Positions 24,415 through 33,793 of a DNA stretch of 64,000 nt are shown here, in pieces. The stretch spans positions 496,001-560,000 of the forward strand of contig NZ_AP019791.1 in assembly GCF_007164525.1 (NCBI RefSeq). Direction: 5' to 3'. Numbering within the stretch: position 1 is the first letter of the stretch; each line of letters begins with the position of its first letter. The notes under the pieces were generated by a model. That model was not told where the DNA came from, ran no database searches, and worked only from the letters and a program-made list of their open reading frames with translations. The translations under genes and the position numbers were made by a program. The stretch is from Rubrobacter xylanophilus. Lineage in GTDB: Bacteria; Actinomycetota; Rubrobacteria; Rubrobacterales; Rubrobacteraceae.

Positions 24415-24444
24415 GGGAACGTTTCCCGACCCGTAATGTACAAT
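24415..24444 (+). promoter_or_regulatory. Putative crp-type gene promoter with GGGAA palindrome at -35
   Basis: TACAAT (24439-24444) is a good -10. The -35 position is covered by GGGAA-CGT-TTCCC (24415-24427), a 5-bp inverted repeat instead of TTGACA. That could be an operator, or the GGAAC of an ECF-type -35, although no CGTT -10 follows at the right distance. Confidence 0.4.
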
Positions 24445-24481
24445 GTAACGGCACGTAGTGGGAAGTCCGGAAGGGAGCCGG

Positions 24482-25180
24482 TTGGACGTTGACCTGACCC
24501 TGAACGAATACACGAAGCTGCAGGAACAGGAGTGCCGGGATCTGCTGCGGCTGTTCCATGGGATGGGGATCGCGACCGCCGACCGGGTCTATGCCCCCGG
24601 GGACGCCGTCTACCGGGAGGGGGAGTACGGGGACGGACTGTACATCCTCACCTCCGGGGTTCTCAAGCTCTTCCGGCCCTACTCGGGAAGCAAAGAGGCT
24701 ACCTTGCGGCTCCTGAAGCCCTGGGACATCTTCGGTCATCTGGCCTTCGCCGGGGAGGCGCGCCAGCTGGCCTACGCCGAGGCGGTGACCGAGTGCCGGG
24801 TGACCAAGGTGCCCAAGGTGTTCGTGGAGCGCGGGATCCGTCGGGACCCGCAGGTGGCGTTCAAACTGGCCACCCTGCTGGAGCTGCGGCTCGTGCAGTA
24901 CGAGGAGCTGGTCAGGTGCCTGCTGCCGCGCGAGACCGAGGTGCGGCTGGCCAATCTGCTTCCCATCCTGGCCCAGAAATTCGGTGAACCCTCCGAGGAG
25001 GGGGATATAACCATAAACCTGCGGCTTACGCACCAGGATCTCGCGGCGATGGTGGCCTCCACCCGCGAGTCCGTCACCAAGGTGCTCAACGACATGCGCA
25101 ACCGCGGCCTGATCGAGGTCCGCTCCGGCAGGATCACCCTCAAGGACGCGCGCACGCTGGCCGAGATAGGCCAGGTCTAG
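24482..25180 (+). CDS. Crp/Fnr-family transcriptional regulator
   Basis: 232 aa from TTG 24482 (AAGGGAG 5 nt upstream); GTG 24458 would add 8 residues. The cyclic-nucleotide-binding-type beta barrel spans about residues 25-130 (VYAPGDAVYREGEYGDGLYIL). The helix-turn-helix is near residues 180-215 (LTHQDLAAMVASTRESVTKVL). No Fnr-type N-terminal cysteine cluster is present, so oxygen sensing by a 4Fe-4S cluster is unlikely. Its stop shares CTAG (25177-25180) with the convergent sulfatase. Confidence 0.9.
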   Translation: MDVDLTLNEYTKLQEQECRDLLRLFHGMGIATADRVYAPGDAVYREGEYGDGLYILTSGVLKLFRPYSGSKEATLRLLKPWDIFGHLAFAGEARQLAYAEAVTECRVTKVPKVFVERGIRRDPQVAFKLATLLELRLVQYEELVRCLLPRETEVRLANLLPILAQKFGEPSEEGDITINLRLTHQDLAAMVASTRESVTKVLNDMRNRGLIEVRSGRITLKDARTLAEIGQV

Positions 25181-26664
25181 TACGCCGGCAGCGGCCCGCC
25201 CGCGTCGGAGAGGATGTACTCCTCGAACATCCTCTCCACGATCTCTGGACGCTCCGGGGCCACGTCCCGCCTCTGGTCTGGATCCTCGCGCAGGTCGAAG
25301 AGGCGCGGCTCGGATCCGTCGCGGCGGACGATGAGGGCGTACTCTCCGTCGCGGGCCCAGGCGTGGTCGTGGTAGCCCGCGGTGAGGTGGGGGCGCTCCT
25401 GCCCGGGCCGGTCTCCCTCCAGCAGGGGCGTGAGGTCCGTGCCGTCCATCGGGGAGGGGGGATCCAGACCCACGTTCCCCAGGATGGTCGGGGCCACGTC
25501 GTGGGTGGAGGCCGGATATCCGGTGCTCCTCCCGGCGCCCCGGCCTTCCGGATGCCGGAGGAGGAGGGGGATGTCCAGCAGCTCCGGGTAGAGGGCCGAA
25601 GGCACCTTCCCGGCTATCCCGTGCTCCCCGAACGCGTGCCCGTGGTCCGAGAGCAGGATGACGAGCGTCTCCTCGAGCAGGCCCAGCTCCTGTGTCCGGT
25701 CCAGGAAGTTGCCGAGCCAGCGGTCCACCATGGTCACCTCGGCGGCGTAGAGCGCCCGCATCCGTTTCAGCTGCCGCTCTTCGAGCCAGCCGCTGTCCCC
25801 GCTGCTCGCGATCTGCGGCTCCAATCCCCGGTACTCTTCATCGTAGAGCCGGACGTAGTGCGCGGGTGGATCCCACGGCTCGTGGGGGTCGTAGGCGTCC
25901 ACGAGGAGGAAGAAGGGCTGCGCCTCCCGGGCGGAGTCCAGGAACTCCATCGCCTTCAGGAAGACCCGGGGGGCGAACCAGTCCTCCTCGCGGCGGCGGC
26001 CGCGGGTGTTCGCCAGGTACTGGCGCATGATGCGGGTGGCGTGCTCGCGTTTGGGGCCCCCGAGCAGCACCTTCCTCAGCGCCCCCTCCGGGCACAGGGA
26101 GGCGGGACGGTAGAGGTCCCGCTCCTGGCCCCGAACGAAGTGGAAGACGTCGAAGCCCCGGTGGAAGTTGTAGCCGGGCCTGAACTGGTGCAGCGTGTCG
26201 GTGACGAGCATCGTCGAGTACCCGGCGGCGTGCAGGATCTCGGCGAGGGTAGTCTGGTCTTCGGGCACCGGCTGCCAGCCGTAGAGGTTCACGTCCTGGC
26301 GGCTCGCCCGGTGCCAGTCGCGGAACGGCCAGGTCCGCAGGCCGGTGTGTATGGCCCGGCGGGCCGGAATGGAGGGGAGCGACTCCGGGTAGGCCCTGTC
26401 GAAACGCAGGCTGTCGGCGGCGAGCGCGTCCATGTTGGGCGTCAGGATCCAGCGGTTCCCGTAGGCGCCTACGTGGTCCTTGCGCAGGGAGTCGACGATG
26501 ATCAGGATGACGTTCATCTCATCTTCCTCTGCGGGTTCTCTTCCCGCGCTCCCCCGGCCTCCTCTCTCGGCGCTTCCGCAGGCCCCGAACAGGGCCAGGC
26601 CCGGTCCGGAGGCCCCGACCATCCTGATGAACTCCCTCCGGGAGAGGTTCCGGCGGTCGCTCAT
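25177..26664 (-). CDS. Tat-exported sulfatase with a serine-type active site
   Basis: 495 aa. The N-terminus NLSRREFIRMVG is a twin-arginine signal, followed by a hydrophobic stretch and a cysteine (FGAC) that may be a lipoprotein attachment site. The alkaline-phosphatase-fold sulfatase domain begins at MNVILIIVDSLRKDHVGAYG (metal Asp). The formylglycine motif is SIPAR, serine-type (S-x-P-x-R), followed by TG seven residues on. Later metal ligands are in LLSDHGHAFGEHG. It would cleave sulfate esters outside the cell, fitting the surface-glycan island that starts here. No maturase is in the window. Confidence 0.88.
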   Translation of the reverse strand: MSDRRNLSRREFIRMVGASGPGLALFGACGSAERGGRGSAGREPAEEDEMNVILIIVDSLRKDHVGAYGNRWILTPNMDALAADSLRFDRAYPESLPSIPARRAIHTGLRTWPFRDWHRASRQDVNLYGWQPVPEDQTTLAEILHAAGYSTMLVTDTLHQFRPGYNFHRGFDVFHFVRGQERDLYRPASLCPEGALRKVLLGGPKREHATRIMRQYLANTRGRRREEDWFAPRVFLKAMEFLDSAREAQPFFLLVDAYDPHEPWDPPAHYVRLYDEEYRGLEPQIASSGDSGWLEERQLKRMRALYAAEVTMVDRWLGNFLDRTQELGLLEETLVILLSDHGHAFGEHGIAGKVPSALYPELLDIPLLLRHPEGRGAGRSTGYPASTHDVAPTILGNVGLDPPSPMDGTDLTPLLEGDRPGQERPHLTAGYHDHAWARDGEYALIVRRDGSEPRLFDLREDPDQRRDVAPERPEIVERMFEEYILSDAGGPLPAY

Positions 26665-26696
26665 AGGAACATCCTACAGGGAGTGCTCCCCGCCTT

Positions 26697-26740
26697 GGTT
26701 ACACCCCGGTAACACGTACTTTAACTCCGTTTTGTCTTCC
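26697..26740 (+). repeat. Array A of 11-bp phased GGTTAA-like repeats
   Basis: Units begin at 26697 (GGTTAC), 26708 (GGTAAC) and 26719 (CTTTAA), exactly 11 bp apart, with a weaker fourth at 26728-26730. The array lies just upstream of the -35 of the epimerase promoter and 33 nt upstream of the sulfatase start. The 14 nt at 26697-26710 recur identically at 30268-30281 in array B. Tandem 11-bp units are the geometry of OmpR/PhoB-family binding sites. Confidence 0.6.
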
Positions 26741-26751
26741 GGGCAGGGCTT

Positions 26752-26780
26752 TTGTGCGGTCTTCGATCGTGCCCTATACT
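26752..26780 (+). promoter_or_regulatory. Promoter of the epimerase gene
   Basis: TTGTGC (26752-26757), a 17-nt spacer and TATACT (26775-26780) place transcription start near 26787, about 35 nt before the TTG start with GGGGAGG at 26811-26817. Array A ends about 12 nt upstream of the -35. Confidence 0.6.
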
Positions 26781-26821
26781 CGGCATGTCGTGTTCTCATT
26801 CCAGGGGCGCGGGGAGGCGTG

Positions 26822-27805
26822 TTGAACTGGCTCATCACCGGCGGGTGCGGGTTCATCGGGACGGCGCTGGTGCGCTCGCTGGTGGGGGAGGGACACGCAG
26901 TGCGGGTGGTGGACGATCTCTCGGTGGGCACCCGCGAGGATCTCGGGGCGGTATGTGGTTTCCGGGAGGTTGCTCCGGAGAGGGCGGGCCCCATGCAGGG
27001 AGAGGGCGTGGAGCTCGTCGTCGGCGACATCCTCGACGAGGGCCTGGCCCGGCGGGTCTGCTCCGGGGCTGAGGTGGTCGTCCATCTTGCGGCCAGCACC
27101 GGCGTAGCTCCCTCGGTGGAGGATCCCCGCCGGGACTGCGCGACCAACGTCATCGGGACGCTCAACTATCTCGAGGCCGCCCGCGGGGCCGGGGTGCGGC
27201 GCTTCGTCTTCGCCTCCAGCGGGGCTGCCGCGGGGGAGGTGGACCCCCCGATCCACGAGGAGGTCTGTCCGCGGCCGGTCTCGCCCTACGGGGCCGGGAA
27301 GCTCGCCGGGGAGGCCTACTGCTCGGCCTACCACCGGACCTTCGGGCTGGAGACGGTGGCCCTGCGGTTCGGCAACGTCTACGGCCCCGGCTCGGGACAC
27401 AAGAACAGCGTGGTGGCGAAGTTCATACGCCGGGCGTCACGCGGGGAGCCGCTGGAGATCTACGGCGACGGTACCCAGACCCGCGACTTCATCTACATCG
27501 GGGATCTGGTGCGTGCCCTGCGACTGGCCGCCACGGCCCGCGGAGCTGGCGGGGAGGTCTTCCAGATCGCCACGGGGCACGAGACCTCGGTCGGAGAGCT
27601 GGTCGAGCTTCTTCTGCCGGCGCTGGCCGCCGCAGGGATAAAGGACGTGCGGGTGCGGCGGGCGGCCCCAAGACCGGGGGACGTGCTGCGCAACTACGCC
27701 GACACCTCCAAGGCTCGCCGTCTGCTCGGCTGGCGGGCGGAGGTGGGACTCGAGGAGGGGCTCCGGCGCACCGTGGAGTGGTTCGTGGAGCGGGGGGAGC
27801 TCTAG
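26822..27805 (+). CDS. NAD-dependent sugar-nucleotide epimerase/dehydratase (GalE-like)
   Basis: 327 aa extended short-chain dehydrogenase. The cofactor motif is ITGGCGFIGTALV (about residues 5-17). The active site has the serine region FASSGAAAGEV and the pair Tyr-x3-Lys in SPYGAGKLAGEAY. Likely a UDP-hexose 4-epimerase or a related dehydratase that supplies a sugar for the surrounding glycan genes; substrate not determinable. TTG 26822 follows GGGGAGG by 4 nt. The stop shares CTAG (27802-27805) with the convergent flippase gene. Confidence 0.88.
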   Translation: MNWLITGGCGFIGTALVRSLVGEGHAVRVVDDLSVGTREDLGAVCGFREVAPERAGPMQGEGVELVVGDILDEGLARRVCSGAEVVVHLAASTGVAPSVEDPRRDCATNVIGTLNYLEAARGAGVRRFVFASSGAAAGEVDPPIHEEVCPRPVSPYGAGKLAGEAYCSAYHRTFGLETVALRFGNVYGPGSGHKNSVVAKFIRRASRGEPLEIYGDGTQTRDFIYIGDLVRALRLAATARGAGGEVFQIATGHETSVGELVELLLPALAAAGIKDVRVRRAAPRPGDVLRNYADTSKARRLLGWRAEVGLEEGLRRTVEWFVERGEL

Positions 27806-29085
27806 GCGCGGTTCCGCCGCCGGGCGTCCAGGTAGAGAGCCAGCTGCGCCAGCGCCGCGGCCAGCACCCCGGCGGTGAGGGCGTGGGCGACCCGGGCCAC
27901 CGGGTCCTCTCCGGAGATGGCGGCGAAGACCACCGTGGCGGGGATCCCGCACAGCCATCCCAGCGCGGCCCGGCGCCCGAGACCCCGGGCGAAGAGCGCC
28001 TGGTTGAGCACCTCGCAGAGCAGATAGAGCCCGGCGAGGGCCGAGAGAGGGACCAGAATCTCCCTTCCCGCCTCGAACCCCGGGCCGTACAGCAGCCGCA
28101 TCGCGGGTTCTCCCAACAGCCACACCCCGGCGACCATCGCGATCCCGACGGCCGTGACCAGCGCGGCGGCCCGGGCGGCGAACCTGTCCAGCCCGCCAGG
28201 CCCGTTCTCGGCCAGGGTCCGGCTCGCGTGTGGCAGCAGGCCGGCGATGGCCGGGCTCAGGACGTACTGGGGTGCGCGGGCCAGGATCAGGGCCGCCAGA
28301 AGCAGCCCGGCCTGCTCCCGGGATCCCCCGAGCAGGGGGACCAGCAGGGGACCACCGTTCATGAACGCCTGGGCGAGCGCCATGCACGCGAGGACCGGGG
28401 CGGCGAAGGCGAGCGCGCGGTGCAGGCTGAACGGCTCCGGGAGCGGGGGAGGCGTGGGGCTCGCCGGGCGGACCAGCAGCGTGGCTAGCAGGGGGGCCGC
28501 CACCATTGCGAGCGCCGGACCCCAGACCCCCGCGCCCGCCAGCAGCAGCGCGGCCGCGAGCGCCGCCCGGCTCGCCGATTCGAGGACGTGCAGCGCCCCG
28601 AGCCGGGAGAACTGCCGGTAGCCCCCGAAGACCCCGCGCCGGAAGTACTCCGGGGCGTAGGCGGCGACGGATGCGGCGAAGGCCGCGGTGAGCGCCGGGT
28701 CTCCGCCGAAGAGGCCGCCGGGGAGCGCGAGATGCGCCGCGACGACCAGCACCAGGAAGCCCCCCAGCAGCAGCGCCTGCATCCTCCGGACCGAGGCGAG
28801 CACCGGCCGCCAGTCAAGGCCTCTGGCCTCCCGCCCGGCGATGTGGCTTCCGAGGGTCTGGGAGGCCCCGATCCAGAGCACCTGCACCGTCAGGAAGGTC
28901 GCGGACCACAGGAGGGCCAGTTGACCGTAGCCGGCGGGGCCCAAAAGCCGGGCCGAGAGACTCTGGAAGACGTAGGTGAGCGCCCCGGAGGCGGCGAAAG
29001 AGATGGCGACGTAAGCCGTCCCCGCGCTCGCCCCCTGCGGTGATGCGCCCAGCAGGGGACGCATCATCCGAAAGGCGGCGCGCAT
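27802..29085 (-). CDS. Wzx-like oligosaccharide flippase (MOP superfamily)
   Basis: 427 aa with about 12 hydrophobic helices and the polysaccharide-export layout. The N-terminal helix pair reads YVFQSLSARLLGPAGYGQLA, whose LGPAGYG loop is the common Wzx/RfbX signature. It would turn a lipid-linked glycan to the outer face of the membrane. The start lies 4 nt after the stop of the polyprenyl-sugar synthase gene, so the two form an operon. Confidence 0.85.
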   Translation of the reverse strand: MRAAFRMMRPLLGASPQGASAGTAYVAISFAASGALTYVFQSLSARLLGPAGYGQLALLWSATFLTVQVLWIGASQTLGSHIAGREARGLDWRPVLASVRRMQALLLGGFLVLVVAAHLALPGGLFGGDPALTAAFAASVAAYAPEYFRRGVFGGYRQFSRLGALHVLESASRAALAAALLLAGAGVWGPALAMVAAPLLATLLVRPASPTPPPLPEPFSLHRALAFAAPVLACMALAQAFMNGGPLLVPLLGGSREQAGLLLAALILARAPQYVLSPAIAGLLPHASRTLAENGPGGLDRFAARAAALVTAVGIAMVAGVWLLGEPAMRLLYGPGFEAGREILVPLSALAGLYLLCEVLNQALFARGLGRRAALGWLCGIPATVVFAAISGEDPVARVAHALTAGVLAAALAQLALYLDARRRNRA

Positions 29086-29089
29086 CCCC

Positions 29090-30160
29090 CTAGCGCAGCC
29101 ACGTCTGGACTATGACCCTGAACACCCCGAGTGGGTAGGCCAGCCGTTTGGGCTTCTTGCTCTCTCCCTCCGCCCGCCGCAGCATGGTCACCGGCACCTC
29201 CTCGAAGCGCAGGCCGTTCTTGAGGGCCTCCAGGATCAGCTCGGTGGCGTTGAAGCGGTCCTCCCTCAGGTCCAGCTTCCCGAGCTCCGAGACCCGGATG
29301 GCCCGGAAGCCGTTGGTGCAGTCGGTGATCCTGCGCCCCGTCAGCAGCGAGATGAGCCAGGAGAAGAAGACCACCCCGGCGTGACGGACGCTCCCGGCCT
29401 CCTCGTAGTAGCCGAGGAAGCGGGAGCCCAGCACGAAGTCCGCCTTCCCGTCGAGGACGGGGGCGACCAGCCGCTCCATCTCCTCGGGGAGGTACTGACC
29501 GTCGGCGTCGAGGTTGACCACCACGTCGGCCCTTTCCAGCTCGGCGATCCTGAAGCCGGTCCTGAGCGCGTCCCCCTGCCCCCGGTTGACCACGTGAGCG
29601 GCGACCGGACATCCTGCGGCGGCCGCCGCGACCTCGGTGTCGTCGGCGGAGCCGTCGTCGACCACCACCGCCCGGACCTCGCACCCGAGCAGCTCGCGGG
29701 GCAGCCGCTCCAGCACCTTCCGTATGGTGCCTCCCTCGTTGTACGCCGGGATTACCACCATCACCCTCCCCCGGCTCCCCTCCGGCAGCGGGGCGGGAGG
29801 GGAGTGGCGCTGCCGGTACTCGCGGAGCGCCAGACCGCCCACGATGTCCCCGCTGCGGCGGTTGCTCGCGCGCATCTGGCCGAGCAGGTAGACGAAGAGC
29901 GCGAACAGCACCAGGTTGGAGAGCGAGAGCAGGGCGAAGGCCCGGTTTTCGAGCCTCAGCAGCCACCCGAAGGGATCGCCGACCTGCGGGAAGACCGAGA
30001 CCACCCCGACCCCGCAGGCAACCAGGAGCGCCAGCAAGAGATCCGCCCGCCTCCAGCCGCCGCGCCGGTACTTCACGATGCCGTAGGTGGCCAGCGCCGC
30101 CGCAAAGATCACCCCGGCGATCCTTATGTGTTCGGCCGTCACGCCCGACCTCCCGCTCAC
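29090..30160 (-). CDS. DUF2304 membrane domain fused to a GT2 polyprenyl-phosphate sugar synthase
   Basis: 356 aa. The N-terminal part (about residues 1-110) has three hydrophobic helices of the DUF2304 type. From about 130 a GT2 domain begins: VVIPAYNEGGTI, VVVDDGSADDT and the metal motif NLDADGQYLPEE, closest to DPM1/dolichyl-phosphate hexose synthases. It would load a sugar from a nucleotide donor onto polyprenyl phosphate for use by membrane GT-C enzymes. GTG 30160 is nearly leaderless behind TATTGT (30182-30177). GTG 30142, preceded by GGGAGG, is an alternative start. In operon with the flippase. Confidence 0.87.
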   Translation of the reverse strand: MSGRSGVTAEHIRIAGVIFAAALATYGIVKYRRGGWRRADLLLALLVACGVGVVSVFPQVGDPFGWLLRLENRAFALLSLSNLVLFALFVYLLGQMRASNRRSGDIVGGLALREYRQRHSPPAPLPEGSRGRVMVVIPAYNEGGTIRKVLERLPRELLGCEVRAVVVDDGSADDTEVAAAAAGCPVAAHVVNRGQGDALRTGFRIAELERADVVVNLDADGQYLPEEMERLVAPVLDGKADFVLGSRFLGYYEEAGSVRHAGVVFFSWLISLLTGRRITDCTNGFRAIRVSELGKLDLREDRFNATELILEALKNGLRFEEVPVTMLRRAEGESKKPKRLAYPLGVFRVIVQTWLR

Positions 30161-30234
30161 CTTCGTGAGAGACCAGACAATACCCGTCGGCAGGGGATTG
30201 TATAGCGTGCACCGTGGCGAGGTACAGAGCGGGC

Positions 30235-30289
30235 GGTTAACCGGAGGTTAAATCTGGTTGAAGGCCCGGTTACACCCCGGTTCCCGCTG
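30235..30289 (+). repeat. Array B of 11-bp phased GGTT repeats
   Basis: Five units start at 30235 (GGTTAA), 30246 (GGTTAA), 30256 (GGTTGA), 30268 (GGTTAC) and 30279 (GGTTCC), an average period of exactly 11 bp. The array ends just before TAAGCT (30291-30296), a -10-like hexamer for the downstream gene, so a protein on it would occupy the -35 position, as PhoB-type activators do. It lies in the divergent region between the GT2 operon and the GT-C-like gene. Confidence 0.65.
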
Positions 30290-30304
30290 CTAAGCTAAGC
30301 TTCG

Positions 30305-30337
30305 ATGGCTGAGAGGGCGCTGCGGAGCGAAGCGTGA
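30305..30337 (+). CDS. 10-codon upstream ORF overlapping the membrane glycosyltransferase start
   Basis: ATG 30305 encodes MAERALRSEA and its TGA overlaps the GTG of the next gene as GTGA (30334-30337). It begins 8 nt after TAAGCT (30291-30296), hence probably leaderless. The arrangement matches those at 17428 and 46422. Confidence 0.4.
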   Translation: MAERALRSEA

Positions 30338-32367
30338 GCGAGATACTCGGGGATCTCGCGCCGGCGCTGCTCGTCGTTGTTTGCGTGGGGGTGGTCCCCG
30401 GGTGGTTCTGGGCCCGGCTGCTGGTCGGGGATGCGTGCCGGGTCGGCCTCGTGGCGCACTCGGTGGCCTTCTCGATCTCGCTGGTCCCCGCCCTGGCCCT
30501 CCTGCCGACCTACGCCGGGGTGCCCGTGACGTTGCCGGTGGCCCTGCTCTCTCCGGCCGCCGTCTTCCTCGGCGGGCTTCTGCTCCATCACCGTTTCGGC
30601 GCTTCGAAGGCTCCCGAGCCCCCGCTGGCCCCGCCGCCTCCGCGACCTTCGTCTCGGGCGCTGCTCCTGCTGGTTCTGGCTTTCGTGCCCGCGGCGGGGG
30701 CCGCGGCCGGTCTCCTTCCCTTATGGGCCGCGGCCCTCGCCTCTCTCGTGTTGGCCGGGGTTGCGGCCGCCGCAGGAGGAGATCCGGCGGGCCCGGAGCT
30801 CCCGCGGCGATGGGTGGAGGGGCTGCTCGCCGCCGTCCTGTTCCTCGTGCTGTTGCGAGGCTACCTGGGTCCTGCGCTGCACGACTGGCCGCACATTCGC
30901 GGCATAGACAAGTACACCCAGGCAATAATGGTGGACCTCATGCTCTCCCGGGGAAGCATCGAGTCCTACATGGTCTACCCGCCCGGCTTCCACACGCTGA
31001 TGGCCGTGATCTGCCGGCTCGGCGGGCTGGACCCGCTGGAGCTCTTCCCGGTGCTGGCGCCGGCCTTCCTGCTCCTGCCCGCCCTCGCTCTGTACGTGCT
31101 CGGACGCACGCTGTGGGGCGCAGGGTGTGGGCTCGCCGCCGCCCTTCTGGGCGGGCTGGTACTGGGCAGCCCGTACCTCTACCTCGCCGAGGCCCGCTAT
31201 CCTCAGCTGATCAGCGCGCAGTTCCTCACGGTGCTGGCGGTGGCGGCGCTCTTCCGGCTGCTGGCCGCTCCCTCCCCGCGCGCCGGGGTCTCCCTGGCGT
31301 TGCTGGGCTCCTCGGTGGTCCTCTACCACCACGTGGGGGCCTATTTCTTCGCGCTGGTGCTGGCTGCGGCCGCTCTCTTGCTCTTCCCGGCACTCCTTCT
31401 CCGGGGCGAGCGGCGCCGGGCCGGGGCGCTGTTCGTCTCGCTCGGGGCTCTCGGGGTACTCTCGATACTCTACGCCTGGGACACCTACGACCTGGCCGGT
31501 CTTCTCCTGGGGAACGGGGGCTCCGGGGCGACCGCCGAGGCGGTCAGCGGGGCGATCGGCACCCAGCAGCCCTTCCCGCTGTCGCACCTCGCCGAGCCCG
31601 TCTCTCACCCGGTGCTCTGGCTCGGGATCCTCGGGGTTCCCTTCGCCCTACTGGGCGCCCGCCGGGCCTCCCTCCCCGGCAGGCTCGCCCCATGGGTTCT
31701 GCTCGCCTGGTGTCTCGTCATGTTCGCCGGGAGCCGCACCGCACTCAGCGGGTTTCCCGAGAGGTTCGAGCGCGACCTGGGGGTCCCGCTCGTCCTGTTC
31801 GCCGCCTACGCCCTCGTGATGCTGCTGCGCCCCGCGCTCCGTCGCCGGGGAGAGTCCCGCCTCGCGGTGGCCGTCGCCGCGTTCGCCGGCCTCGTGGTGG
31901 TGGCGGGGGCCGTCCGGGGGCTTGCGGTGGCCGCGCTGCCCGCCCCGGAGGGGCCCTCGGACTCCGCCCGGCTAGCCACGACCCCCACCGTGGAGGCGGC
32001 GGGACGCTGGCTGAAGAAGCACAACACCGGCGGCAACATCATCGTCACCCCGTACATCGACCACGTACCCAGCCGGGCGCTGCTGGCCATGGGCGGATAC
32101 TCGGCGGTGCAAACCTTCAACCTCTCACGCATAGAGCGCGCCCGGGACCTTCCTCCCTCCGGCAAGAAGCCTCCGCTGGACGCCTTCGTGGTCATGAAGC
32201 GTCCTGGGAGCCCGGGGGCCCGGCGGGTGCTCCGGGAGTATGACGTCCGCTACGTGGTGCTCTCCAAAGATTACCCGGGGGTCGACTGGAAGAAGTTCGA
32301 GCGGCTGCCCGGACTCTACCGCAAGACCTTCGAGAACAGGGACGTGGTCATCTACGCCCCCGAATAG
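30334..32367 (+). CDS. Large GT-C-like integral membrane protein (copy 1)
   Basis: 677 aa with about 14 hydrophobic segments and a soluble C-terminal domain of about 110 residues. The extracytoplasmic acidic motif region GIDKYTQAIMVDLML and the VYPPGFHTLMAVICRLGG stretch suggest a GT-C-fold enzyme using polyprenyl-phosphate sugars, but no named family is certain. YAWDTYDL marks a conserved loop. The C-terminal part (KKHNTGGNIIVTPYIDH) is shared with the paralog at 35512-37614. A 66-nt segment (31002-31067) is identical in both genes. It is preceded by array B and a 10-codon upstream ORF. Confidence 0.75.
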   Translation: MSEILGDLAPALLVVVCVGVVPGWFWARLLVGDACRVGLVAHSVAFSISLVPALALLPTYAGVPVTLPVALLSPAAVFLGGLLLHHRFGASKAPEPPLAPPPPRPSSRALLLLVLAFVPAAGAAAGLLPLWAAALASLVLAGVAAAAGGDPAGPELPRRWVEGLLAAVLFLVLLRGYLGPALHDWPHIRGIDKYTQAIMVDLMLSRGSIESYMVYPPGFHTLMAVICRLGGLDPLELFPVLAPAFLLLPALALYVLGRTLWGAGCGLAAALLGGLVLGSPYLYLAEARYPQLISAQFLTVLAVAALFRLLAAPSPRAGVSLALLGSSVVLYHHVGAYFFALVLAAAALLLFPALLLRGERRRAGALFVSLGALGVLSILYAWDTYDLAGLLLGNGGSGATAEAVSGAIGTQQPFPLSHLAEPVSHPVLWLGILGVPFALLGARRASLPGRLAPWVLLAWCLVMFAGSRTALSGFPERFERDLGVPLVLFAAYALVMLLRPALRRRGESRLAVAVAAFAGLVVVAGAVRGLAVAALPAPEGPSDSARLATTPTVEAAGRWLKKHNTGGNIIVTPYIDHVPSRALLAMGGYSAVQTFNLSRIERARDLPPSGKKPPLDAFVVMKRPGSPGARRVLREYDVRYVVLSKDYPGVDWKKFERLPGLYRKTFENRDVVIYAPE

Positions 32368-32422
32368 GCCGGGGCCCGACGCCTTTCTTACGCCGGGCCA
32401 CCGGTGGTTGGTTCGCGGTTTT

Positions 32423-33699
<1,277 letters not shown>

Positions 33700-33716
33700 G
33701 AGTGTAACGGCTCTAC

Positions 33717-33771
33717 CGTTAAACGTGGCTTAACGGCGGGTTAACTCTCCGTTTCGCCGCCTTTTACCCGC
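33717..33771 (+). repeat. Array C of 11-bp phased repeats
   Basis: Units start at 33717 (CGTTAA), 33728 (GCTTAA), 33739 (GGTTAA), 33750 (CGTTTC) and 33761 (CTTTTA), all exactly 11 bp apart. The first two also give an inverted repeat, CCGTTAA (33716-33722) with TTAACGG (33730-33736). The array ends about 22 nt before TATAAG (33794-33799), the -10 of the DUF2723 gene, and lies 104 nt upstream of sqdB on the other strand. Confidence 0.65.
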
Positions 33772-33793
33772 TCTTGCGGGGCCTACACCCTGC

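Noticed and set aside
25363-26712. A 449-codon plus-strand frame opposite the sulfatase
   Set aside because: Composition is typical of an antisense shadow; the sulfatase on the minus strand has a Tat signal and catalytic motifs.
26785-27072. ATG 26785 just behind TATACT as another leaderless mini-ORF coupled to the epimerase
   Set aside because: Its frame does not stop at the epimerase start but runs on for more than 90 codons as a shadow, so it does not fit the coupled mini-ORF pattern.
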